A stretch of DNA of 64,000 bases from Polyangia bacterium (lineage in GTDB: Bacteria > Myxococcota_A > Polyangia > Polyangiales > JAUICN01): positions 111,617 to 175,616 of the forward strand of contig JAUICN010000009.1 in the NCBI GenBank assembly GCA_030427835.1, written 5' to 3'. Shown here piece after piece: positions 50,998 to 58,275 of this stretch. Both the position numbers and the translations under genes were made by a program. Within the stretch, counting starts at the first letter, position 1. Each line of letters starts with the position of its first letter. The notes under the pieces were generated by a model, which saw nothing but the letters and a program-made list of their open reading frames with translations, had not been told where the DNA came from and searched no databases.

Positions 50998-52467
50998 CTA
51001 GGGTGGGTGGTCCATCAGGCGTGTGCCCAGGTGTTTTGCGATTTCTTCAGCCAGGTTCCTCGCGGCCCACACCGGGGGTGGCGTGCCGGCAGGGCTTTGT
51101 TCAAACGCACGGTCTTCATCGTTGAGGTTCTCTAAAAACGTGTTCTGTAGGATGTCGAGCGACGCTTTCATTCTGCCCAACGCGTGAAACCATTGGGGTT
51201 GGGATTGGCAGAAGAACTCACCTGCTGAAGCTGTCAGCACAGCTGCGCTACGCAGGAACTGCAGTCCCAACTGGTAGCGGTTGCTCGGTGCAAGGCTTGT
51301 GAGGTCCAACGCGTGGTCTGTGACGTTTTCTGGGAAACGAATCGCTATTTCTTTCATCACATCCACGTGCGGTTCGCTGGGTAATGCGAGCGCAAGTTCT
51401 TCCACCAATCGAATCGCGCTTGCGAATGCATGGAACGCAATGAAAGCGCGCCGGTTGCAAAAGAACGGGGTTCCCGTGCTTGGCATTTGGGTCCGTTTCA
51501 CGAGTTCCCGCTCCTCGTTTGTCACGTATTCGATCCACGGGATGGTTAGGATTTTTTCAAAGATCTCACGTGGGATGTCTAGCGGATCCTGCTCGATCCC
51601 AAGGGTTGTGGGCCAGGTGTTTAGGACGTCCTGAATGGGGGCCAGCGTCTCGGCTTCACGACTCAGGGTCTGCAGTAGGGTGTGCGCAAACTTTTGACGT
51701 TTTTCACGGTTCTGATCGTACGTGAAGGTGCCCGGTGCCATGGGATCGGGGAACGGTTGATCGTGTGCCCAGGGAAGGGCCGCGTGGTTCTCTAGATAGA
51801 CCCACACCCATTTGCAGTTGCTTGCGGTGCGGCACAGGCGAATCTTCCCAAGCTGAACAGGGAAGTTCTGGATTGCGTTGCGGTCTTGGTGTTCATTGGA
51901 GGCTGGGCCCGGGTACGACGTGACGAGCGCATAGGCGCGGGAGGTATGCGTTGGTGCTGTGCCTGCCTGAACCCAAGGGTGTACTGGGAGAAACACCGCC
52001 TGTCGTGGTACCTGCCCGGGGCGTTGCGAGGCCACCTCCCTCAGACGGCGTTGCACGAGCCACGGGTCCTGAGGTGATGCCTTTTGTTTCGCCCACGGGG
52101 TGATGCGTACGTAGTCCCGTTTGTTGGCGTTGCAGGTGATGCCGGGCCAGGGGTTTCCCGGTGGAGGGTGCGCGCAGGTCCAGAACCCACGATTCCACAG
52201 GTCCTCTAGTTTCGAGTTCGTTCCCCACGTTCCGACGGCTTGCTTCCCTACGCTGGCTGCAAGGACCACGTGCAACCGGGGGGCGCCTTCCGATTCTAGA
52301 AAGGGCATGGCGCTGGGCAGCACCTCAAACTCGGGCATGGAGCTGGGTGTGTGCCGGGCGCTCTTGTCGTTTCCCTGTAGCGGGTTGCACCCAAGAAAGG
52401 CCAGGTGCACGAGGATTGTTGTGGTTCCCGCGGTGGTTCGAAAGCCGTGTGGAGTGGGACTGTTCAT
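50998..52467 (-). CDS. Predicted lipoprotein, paralogue of the next gene upstream
   Basis: A 489-aa protein from ATG 52467 with lipobox L-A-F-L-G-C. Just after the anchor it carries S-S-M-P-E-F-E-V-L-P-S-A-M-P-F-L-E-S-E, identical to the upstream paralogue. Further shared points are R-G-F-W-T-C, Q-L-G-K-I-R-L-C, F-C-N-R-R-A-F-I-A-F-H-A and S-N-R-Y-Q-L-G-L-Q-F-L-R. The C-terminal half is helical. Even Cys numbers suggest disulfides. It lies 14 bp behind the stop of the paralogue and is probably cotranscribed. No known family. Confidence 0.7.
   Translation of the reverse strand: MNSPTPHGFRTTAGTTTILVHLAFLGCNPLQGNDKSARHTPSSMPEFEVLPSAMPFLESEGAPRLHVVLAASVGKQAVGTWGTNSKLEDLWNRGFWTCAHPPPGNPWPGITCNANKRDYVRITPWAKQKASPQDPWLVQRRLREVASQRPGQVPRQAVFLPVHPWVQAGTAPTHTSRAYALVTSYPGPASNEHQDRNAIQNFPVQLGKIRLCRTASNCKWVWVYLENHAALPWAHDQPFPDPMAPGTFTYDQNREKRQKFAHTLLQTLSREAETLAPIQDVLNTWPTTLGIEQDPLDIPREIFEKILTIPWIEYVTNEERELVKRTQMPSTGTPFFCNRRAFIAFHAFASAIRLVEELALALPSEPHVDVMKEIAIRFPENVTDHALDLTSLAPSNRYQLGLQFLRSAAVLTASAGEFFCQSQPQWFHALGRMKASLDILQNTFLENLNDEDRAFEQSPAGTPPPVWAARNLAEEIAKHLGTRLMDHPP
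52280..52344. repeat. 65-bp block identical to 53809-53873 (inside the lipoprotein paralogues)
   Basis: An uninterrupted DNA identity of 65 bases between two genes that otherwise differ widely. It encodes the M-P-E-F-E-V-L-P-S-A-M-P-F-L-E-S-E block plus the following residues. Confidence 0.9.
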
Positions 52468-52481
52468 GGAAGTGGGCAAAG

Positions 52482-53999
52482 CTACAGTTTTCGGTCTTGC
52501 AGTCGTGCGCCCACATGTTTTACGACCTGCCGGGTAATCAATACTGCGGCTCGCAATGGTGGGGGGGCGGTTCCTAGGTGAATGATGTCGGTTGGTTGCT
52601 GGGGAGGAGGTGTTCTAGGAGGTTGATGAAGGTCGTACACGATTTCCCTGTCGTTCTCTGTGAGGTGCGAGCCGTAGTATTCGAGCAACGTGTCTGTCGC
52701 AGTGTTTGCCCTTGCGACGGCATAGCTCCATTGGGGCCGTGGTGTGCAGGTGTTCAAGGTTGCGGTTGGCAAGTGCGTGGCGGTGTCACGCAGGAACTGC
52801 ACACCCAGTTCATAGGCATTGCTTGGTGCGGTACTGGCGAGGTCCTGTGCGAGCGAGATGATCCTGTCCGGGAACCGAAGTTCCATTTCCGCCGTTAGCG
52901 CGGTGCCTGGGTCTCCGGGGAGCGCGTGTGCGATTTCTTCCACCAGGCGTAGGGCGTCTGCAAGGGCATGGAAAAGCACGAAGGCTCGGCGAAAACAGAA
53001 GAACTGCTCGGCCACACAGGAGTAGCTTGCGTGCAAGAAGAGGCGTGCCTCGTGTGCCTGGTGTTGCTTACGATGTGCCTCGTTCGTGATTCTTTCAAAG
53101 GTCTCGGGGTTTAGGTCTAGTGCGTCGTCCGTCAGCTCCACGGTTTTGGGCCACTGCCCTAGAACACTTTGCATTGTGGGCAGTGCCTCTGCCTCGAGGC
53201 TCATGGTTTGCAAGACTTGGTGGGCCAGTGCGCGGTGGTTGGAAGTCTCCCGTTGGTCCTGGAAGGCACCCGGCGTGAGTGGAGGCCCCAAGGGTTGCGC
53301 GTGGATCCAAGAGAGGGGGAGCCAGTTCTCCAGGAACACCCAGGTCCATTCACAATCTGAGGTGTTGTTGCACAGTTTGATCTTTCCAAGCTGGATGGGC
53401 GGAGATTGTTCCTTGTGCGTGGCATGTTGCGGATCCAAGGGAGAGGTGATGAGTGCGTAGGCGGGAGGTCGGCTGGCTTGCACCCAATAACGTACGGGCA
53501 GGAACAGGGCGCGCCTTGGTTCCACTTGTGGGGAGACCTCTGCGATGGATCGCCATCGGCCCTGAACCGCCCAGGGATCTTCGGGTACGGTGTATTGGTG
53601 GGCCCATGGCGCAATGTTGATTCTGGCCTGGTTTGCTCGGTTGTTGTTTCGGTGGGAGCAGGTGGTTCCGGCGTAGGGAGTTTGTCCCGTGAGGGAGGTT
53701 TGGCAGGTCCAGAACCCCCGTTGCCACAGGGCGAGCTGTCGTGGGTCCCCCGTGCCGTTGAAACGGTTTTCGTTCGGTAGGCTTGTGGCAAGAACAATGT
53801 TCAACCGCGGGGCGCCTTCCGATTCTAGAAAGGGCATGGCGCTGGGCAGCACCTCAAACTCGGGCATGGAGCTTGGTTGGTGGTAGGCGCTTTTGGTAGG
53901 GTTCGAGTCTTGGTTCGGGGTGGCACAGCCCACCGCGGCGAGGGTGGTGATCGCGAGTACCCCCCACTGGACTCTAGATTGAACGTTGGACGTCGCCAT
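52482..53999 (-). CDS. Predicted lipoprotein, paralogue of the gene downstream
   Basis: A 505-aa protein from ATG 53999; an in-frame start 11 codons earlier is possible. The signal peptide ends in L-A-A-V-G-C. Same layout as the 489-aa paralogue: conserved post-anchor block, R-G-F-W-T-C, Q-L-G-K-I-K-L-C, F-C-F-R-R-A-F-V-L-F-H-A, S-N-A-Y-E-L-G-V-Q-F-L-R. By eye, overall identity is roughly a third. Function unknown. Order and spacing suggest a duplication followed by divergence. Confidence 0.7.
   Translation of the reverse strand: MATSNVQSRVQWGVLAITTLAAVGCATPNQDSNPTKSAYHQPSSMPEFEVLPSAMPFLESEGAPRLNIVLATSLPNENRFNGTGDPRQLALWQRGFWTCQTSLTGQTPYAGTTCSHRNNNRANQARINIAPWAHQYTVPEDPWAVQGRWRSIAEVSPQVEPRRALFLPVRYWVQASRPPAYALITSPLDPQHATHKEQSPPIQLGKIKLCNNTSDCEWTWVFLENWLPLSWIHAQPLGPPLTPGAFQDQRETSNHRALAHQVLQTMSLEAEALPTMQSVLGQWPKTVELTDDALDLNPETFERITNEAHRKQHQAHEARLFLHASYSCVAEQFFCFRRAFVLFHALADALRLVEEIAHALPGDPGTALTAEMELRFPDRIISLAQDLASTAPSNAYELGVQFLRDTATHLPTATLNTCTPRPQWSYAVARANTATDTLLEYYGSHLTENDREIVYDLHQPPRTPPPQQPTDIIHLGTAPPPLRAAVLITRQVVKHVGARLQDRKL
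53809..53873. repeat. 65-bp block identical to 52280-52344
   Basis: Second copy of the identical island, in the upstream paralogue and at the same protein position. The two are 1529 bp apart in the same orientation. Confidence 0.9.
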
Positions 54000-54101
54000 G
54001 GTTGTGAACCCATGAAGCAAAGGGTGTTCCACCGGAAAACTGTAGGGAATGCTTCCTTGGGGGGGTGGCGGTGGCTAGGCCACTGGCGGTCGTGGCCACG
54101 C

Positions 54102-54143
54102 CACTAGTGGTCGTAGGGTTGGCACTAGTGGTCGTAGGGTTGG
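54102..54143. repeat. 21-bp perfect tandem duplication spanning the rlmH stop codon
   Basis: CACTAGTGGTCGTAGGGTTGG occurs at 54102-54122 and again at 54123-54143. On the minus strand the unit encodes the end of RlmH (P-Y-D-H-stop), so the distal copy is a duplicated gene end lying past the stop. A third, decayed copy can be seen at about 54081-54096. Confidence 0.9.
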
Positions 54144-54565
54144 CCCTTGAGAATGGTGTAGGCGCGGTAGATCTGTTCGGCGAGTACCAGGCGGGCCAGG
54201 CGGTGGGGGAGGGTCATGTTGGAAAGGGAGAGCTGCAGGTGGGCCTGTTCGGTGATGGCCTTCGGTAACCCGTGGCTGCCGCCGATGCACAGGGCCATGG
54301 ATTCCCAGCCCTGCATCTGTACGGATTCGATGTGCTTGGAGAGCTGCAGGCTTGTGAGCGGTTTGCCCAGGACTTCCAACGCCACCACGTGGGCCCGGTC
54401 TGGAATGCGGGAGTGGAACCGGGCGGTGACTTCTGGGTCGGTTCCGTCCTTGAGTTCGTGCTCTTCCCAGCGGGCATGGTGGGAGATCCGTTTGGCGTAG
54501 TCGTCCACCAGGGCGCGCAGGCCGCGGTCCTTGAGTTTGCCCACGGCCAGGACGAGAATACGCAC
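54125..54565 (-). CDS. rlmH: 23S rRNA (pseudouridine-1915-N3)-methyltransferase RlmH
   Basis: A 146-aa SPOUT methyltransferase. G-K-L-K-D-R-G-L at the start, A-L-C-I-G-G-S-H-G-L (the knot, usually G-G-A/P-x-G) and L-S-N-M-T-L-P-H-R-L-A-R-L-V-L-A-E-Q-I-Y-R-A are diagnostic. The end reads P-Y-D-H where others have P-Y-H-(K/R), and the stop lies within a 21-bp tandem duplication. It starts at GTG 54565. It is the last gene of proA-rsfS-rlmH, 14 bp after rsfS. Confidence 0.93.
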   Translation of the reverse strand: MRILVLAVGKLKDRGLRALVDDYAKRISHHARWEEHELKDGTDPEVTARFHSRIPDRAHVVALEVLGKPLTSLQLSKHIESVQMQGWESMALCIGGSHGLPKAITEQAHLQLSLSNMTLPHRLARLVLAEQIYRAYTILKGQPYDH

Positions 54566-54579
54566 GGGTTCAGGTTTCC

Positions 54580-55077
54580 CTAGGAGGTTTGGCCCGGATC
54601 CCCTGATGGGGCTTCCGAGGGAATGAGCGAAGGGGTGGGAATGCGGGTGGCGTCCATCCAAAGGTTCTCCAGGTCGTAGTAGCCGCGCACGTCCTCGTGG
54701 AACACGTGGGCAATGGCATCCCCAAAATCCACCAACACCCAGGAGCCATGGGTCAGGCCTTCCACGGCAAGGGCGCGCACGTTGTGCTTCTTTTTCAGGT
54801 CGCCCTCCATGCCGGTGGCAATGCCCTGGACCTGGCGGTCACTTCGGCCGGCCATGACGAGCACGTAGTCGGTGTAGTCCACCTTGCCGCGCACATCGAT
54901 GATCTCAATGTCGGTGGCGTTTCGCTCCTGGGCGGCCCGGGCGATGGCTTCACACAACGCCTCTCCCTCTAGGGTTGGGGCCTTTTTCGCAGTGGCCGGC
55001 TTGCTCGCCTTGGGAGCAGCCTTGCTGGCTCGCTTGGGGGTGGGGAGGGGCTTTTTGGTGGTCTTTTTTGTGGGCAT
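54580..55077 (-). CDS. rsfS: Ribosomal silencing factor RsfS
   Basis: A 165-aa protein that binds uL14 and blocks subunit joining when nutrients are short. I-E-I-I-D-V-R-G-K, T-D-Y-V-L-V-M-A-G-R-S-D-R-Q-V and G-S-W-V-L-V-D-F-G-D-A-I-A-H-V-F are conserved. It has an unusual N-terminal Lys/Ala/Pro-rich tail of about 34 residues and a Ser/Pro-rich C-terminal extension. It lies 14 bp behind proA and 14 bp before rlmH, a common gene order. Confidence 0.94.
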   Translation of the reverse strand: MPTKKTTKKPLPTPKRASKAAPKASKPATAKKAPTLEGEALCEAIARAAQERNATDIEIIDVRGKVDYTDYVLVMAGRSDRQVQGIATGMEGDLKKKHNVRALAVEGLTHGSWVLVDFGDAIAHVFHEDVRGYYDLENLWMDATRIPTPSLIPSEAPSGDPGQTS

Positions 55078-55091
55078 GGGAGGGAGCGGGC

Positions 55092-56393
55092 TTACTGCCT
55101 AATGGTGCCGTTGCCAAGGGCTACCCATTTCCTGGCACAAAGCTGGTTGAGGCCCATGGGGCCGTAGGCGTGCAGTTTGGTGGTGGAGATTCCGATTTCC
55201 GCACCGAGCCCGATTTCGCCCCCGTCGTTGAACCGGGTGGAGGCGTTGACCACCACCATGGAGGCATCCACCTCGCGCAGCCACCGTTGGGCCTTCCCGT
55301 GGCTTTCGGTCACGATGGCCTCGGTGTGGAAGGACCCATGCTTGGCAATGTGGTCCATGGCGCCGTCGATGCCGTCCACCACGCGCAGGGCGAGGATCTT
55401 GTCCAGGTACTCGGTGTCCCAGTCCTCCTCGGTGGCAACCGTAAGTTGGCTCGCAAGTGTTCCGCCTACCAGTGCCTGGCTTGCTTTGTCGGCACGGATT
55501 TCCACGCCCGCTTCCAGCATGGCGGCCACCACCCGGGGTACAAAGGTTTCTGCACAGGCCCGGTCTACCAATAGGGTTTCTAGCGCGTTGCACACGCCGG
55601 GCCGCTGCACCTTGGAGTTGAGCGCAATGGCAATGGCGTCGTCCTGGTTTCCGTCCCCGTCCACGTACAGGTGGCACACGCCCTTGAAGTGTTGGATGAC
55701 GGGCATGGTGGCGTGCTTGACCACGTGGCGAATGAGGGCCTCGCCGCCCCGGGGGATCACAAGGTCCACGGTGCCCGCAAGTTCCAACAATGCATCGGTG
55801 GCCCGCCGGTCGGTCGTGGCAATAAGAGATACCGCGTCCTCGGGTAACCCCGCCCCTGCCACACCCGCGCGCATGGCCCGGGCAATGGCGTGGTTGGAAT
55901 GGAAGGCCTCCTTGCCGCCGCGCAACAGGCAGGCGTTGCCGCTTTTGATGCACAGGGCAGAGGCGTCGGCCGTGACGTTGGGGCGGGATTCGTAAATCAT
56001 GGACACAAGGCCCAGGGGAATGGTCATGGATCCGACCTGGATGCCGCTGGGCCGGGGCACAAGGTCGGTGATGGTGCCCACGGGATCGGGCAGCTCGGCA
56101 ATGTGCAGTACGGCGTCTGCCACTTTTTGAAGGCGCTCTTCGGTGAGCAACAATCGATCCACGAGTGCGGCACCCAGGCCGGCCTCAGCGCCCGCGGCCA
56201 TGTCGCGCCCGTTGGCCTCGAGGATGTCTTTTCGGCAGGGCCCCACCAGTTGGGCGGCCGCGTTTCGTAGGGCCTGGTTCTTTTGGCCGGTGTTGGCCCG
56301 GGCCAGGTGCCGTGCGGCGGCCTTGGCGCGGGTGGCCAGGGCGGCCACCTCGGCGTGGATGCCTTCTGGGGTGGAGTGGGCGTCGTCCGACAT
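55092..56393 (-). CDS. proA: Gamma-glutamyl phosphate reductase (proline biosynthesis)
   Basis: A 433-aa aldehyde dehydrogenase-fold enzyme that reduces glutamyl-5-phosphate with NADPH. Y-E-S-R-P-N-V-T-A-D-A, K-S-G-N-A-C-L-L-R-G-G-K-E, the catalytic Cys in R-P-G-V-C-N-A-L-E-T-L and S-T-R-F-N-D-G-G-E-I-G-L-G-A-E-I-G-I-S-T mark ProA. Length is standard. proB is not in the window. It heads the operon with rsfS and rlmH. Confidence 0.96.
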   Translation of the reverse strand: MSDDAHSTPEGIHAEVAALATRAKAAARHLARANTGQKNQALRNAAAQLVGPCRKDILEANGRDMAAGAEAGLGAALVDRLLLTEERLQKVADAVLHIAELPDPVGTITDLVPRPSGIQVGSMTIPLGLVSMIYESRPNVTADASALCIKSGNACLLRGGKEAFHSNHAIARAMRAGVAGAGLPEDAVSLIATTDRRATDALLELAGTVDLVIPRGGEALIRHVVKHATMPVIQHFKGVCHLYVDGDGNQDDAIAIALNSKVQRPGVCNALETLLVDRACAETFVPRVVAAMLEAGVEIRADKASQALVGGTLASQLTVATEEDWDTEYLDKILALRVVDGIDGAMDHIAKHGSFHTEAIVTESHGKAQRWLREVDASMVVVNASTRFNDGGEIGLGAEIGISTTKLHAYGPMGLNQLCARKWVALGNGTIRQ

Positions 56394-56421
56394 GGCGGAT
56401 CCCTAGCATGGTCCACTTGAA

Positions 56422-56487
56422 GGGTCGCCTTGGCCAGGCTCACTTGCGGGGTCGCCTTGGCGGGTCGCCTTGGCGGGTCGCCTTGAC
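56422..56487. repeat. 13-bp repeat, three tandem units plus one dispersed, upstream of proA
   Basis: GGGTCGCCTTGGC is present at 56422-56434, 56449-56461 and 56462-56474, with a one-base variant at 56475-56487. The array fills most of the 124-bp gap between proA and the divergent gene at 56518, so any promoters there must include it. Confidence 0.9.
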
Positions 56488-56517
56488 TGGGCCCTCCACC
56501 TGCCCTTGATTGGGCCC

Positions 56518-57369
56518 ATGTCGAGTATTGCCGAACCCAATATTTCAGGACCTACTGTTGGGGAATCGGGTGTGGGGCTGTCCGGGGTGCGTGTGCCCCA
56601 GTTGCGGGGCAAGCGGTTTGCGGTGGGCTTTGCCCTGTTCCTGTCGGTGGCCACCACCTGGGCGGTGTTTCAGTGGGTGCGTACGGAATGGCCCGACGAG
56701 CCCCCCATGTACGCGCTTGCCCTGGGGGACGGGCCAGGAACCGGTGACGGTCAGGTGCTGGACGTGCACCCCAGCCCCCGGGAGGAGTTTGAGGTGGAGA
56801 TGGTGATGCGCCGCCTGGATTCAAGTGCCGGGGGTGCAAAGCAGCTGTGGTGGCAGGGGGTGTACCGGTTGCAGGTGGATCCCACCACCGTGGCCGATGC
56901 GTTCGGTGCCCTGGTGGGCCCGTCCCAGTGGCCACAACTCGGGGTGACCGTGGCCGACGGGGTGCTCACCCTGCGCGCCATGGACACCTGGGGCCATTTT
57001 GAGACCCATGCCTTTTCATTGCACAACGGCAAGTTCGAATGGCGCAGGCGTGTCCCTGCCTCCCTGGAGGTGTGTCCCTCCGAAGGGAATTCCGGAAAAA
57101 AAGTTCAAAGTTTTTTGTGGGGTGAATTCGTGGCCGAGTTGTACCGCGTTCGGGCGGTTGAGCCGGCGGGCGGGCCCTGTGCCACCCGGGCGTGGGTGTA
57201 CCGGCGGGCCGATGGCGAACCGGCGGGCGATTCGATTTTGCAAGGCTTTACAAAGGATGAACGGATTGGCGGCCAGGTGGCGGGTGGCGAACTGCACCTG
57301 ACGGGCATGGAGTCCGGGCACCGTGTGGGCCTGGGGTTGGAATCCGGCCAGGTGGTGCTCCGGCCCTAG
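56518..57369 (+). CDS. Membrane-anchored hypothetical protein
   Basis: A 283-aa protein with one helix (about residues 33-50, F-A-V-G-F-A-L-F-L-S-V-A-T-T-W-A-V-F) and an extracytoplasmic, beta-rich domain of about 220 residues. Two Cys (V-C-P-S-E and G-P-C-A-T) could form a disulfide. No family recognised. ATG 56518 is preferred. It precedes the RAYT-like gene by 43 bp on the same strand. Confidence 0.65.
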   Translation: MSSIAEPNISGPTVGESGVGLSGVRVPQLRGKRFAVGFALFLSVATTWAVFQWVRTEWPDEPPMYALALGDGPGTGDGQVLDVHPSPREEFEVEMVMRRLDSSAGGAKQLWWQGVYRLQVDPTTVADAFGALVGPSQWPQLGVTVADGVLTLRAMDTWGHFETHAFSLHNGKFEWRRRVPASLEVCPSEGNSGKKVQSFLWGEFVAELYRVRAVEPAGGPCATRAWVYRRADGEPAGDSILQGFTKDERIGGQVAGGELHLTGMESGHRVGLGLESGQVVLRP

Positions 57370-57412
57370 TCTTGGCCCCAGGGCGTGTACCCCACCGTGG
57401 GGAAAAATTCGG

Positions 57413-58027
57413 GTGCCCACGCAACTGGGAAAGGCATCCCCCGAAGAACCTTACGTGCGAAAAGCTCGTTTGGTTCAGGTGGGTGATCCCCACCTCATTG
57501 AAATGAAGGCGGTGGCCGGGAAACGATTGTTTTCGTTTCCGTCGGACTACAAGCAATACCTGTGGAACCTGCAGGAGGTGGCGAAACAGGGCCACGGTGA
57601 TCTGCATGGCTGGGTGCTGTTGCCTGAACGTGTGCGGTTGGTGGTGACGCCCCACAACGTGCGTGGACTGGCCCAGTTCGTGAAGACCCACGCCCAGGCC
57701 TACGTGTGGTACTGGAACAGGAAGCGTGGAAGCTCCGGCCGGTTGTTTACGGACCGGTTTGTGTCGGCGCCGCTCCATGAACCGCTTCACACCTGGACGG
57801 CCCAGGAGATGTTGCCGGTGGAGGAGGGCCTGGTGCGCACTCCCACCGATTACCTTTGGTCCAGCGCGCGGCACCACTGGCAACGGGGGGGCCGGTACGC
57901 GCCCATGGACACCACCTGGAAACCGCTCAAGGGCTACCAAACCCTGGGCCCAACCCCCTGGGCCCGTGGCAAGGCCTACGCGGCGCTCTGCCGTGAGTTG
58001 CACCCCACACTCTCCATCACGAGGTAG
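57413..58027 (+). CDS. RAYT/Y1 transposase homologue with lost HUH motif
   Basis: A 204-aa protein aligned by eye with REP-associated tyrosine transposases: D-L-H-G-W-V-L-L-P-E-R-V-R-L-V-V-T-P stands where active enzymes have H-A-Y-V-L-M-P-N-H-V-H-L-L. A-Y-V-W-Y-W-N-R-K-R-G-S-S-G-R-L-F matches the catalytic Tyr helix and the R-S-G-x-L-x-x-x-R-F block. D-Y-L-W-S-S-A-R matches D-Y-P-W-S-S. Both metal-binding His are Arg (residues about 73 and 75) while a Tyr is kept, so classical single-strand transposition is unlikely; a domesticated DNA-binding role is possible. The start is uncertain (GTG 57413 or 57455). No bordering REP palindromes were obvious. Confidence 0.7.
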   Translation: MPTQLGKASPEEPYVRKARLVQVGDPHLIEMKAVAGKRLFSFPSDYKQYLWNLQEVAKQGHGDLHGWVLLPERVRLVVTPHNVRGLAQFVKTHAQAYVWYWNRKRGSSGRLFTDRFVSAPLHEPLHTWTAQEMLPVEEGLVRTPTDYLWSSARHHWQRGGRYAPMDTTWKPLKGYQTLGPTPWARGKAYAALCRELHPTLSITR

Positions 58028-58275
58028 GCCGCGGGTGACGGTTTTTTTTGAGAAAAATGACCGGCGCACGCAACTGGGGAACGCTCTGTCCGATAAGCGG
58101 ACAAAACTTCAGGTTTTTGCATTCCGGCTGCGTTGATGGGCGCGGAGTGCTGCTTTGGTGCGCATGGGTGGAGGGACACACCTTGGACATGAATTTACAG
58201 GCAAAAAAAACGAAACAACCTGCCGATCTGGGGGTAGACTCCGCGTTCGTGTTGGGTCGACCACAGGTTAGGGGA

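Noticed and set aside
56422..56487. 13-bp repeats as an iteron-type replication origin
   Set aside because: No DnaA boxes, AT-rich unwinding region or rep gene nearby; it is more simply a slippage array in an intergenic gap.
57386..57408. Hairpin CCCCA-CCG-TGGGG before the RAYT-like gene as a REP element or terminator
   Set aside because: The stem is only 5 bp, no second copy was seen nearby and no T-run follows on the coding strand.
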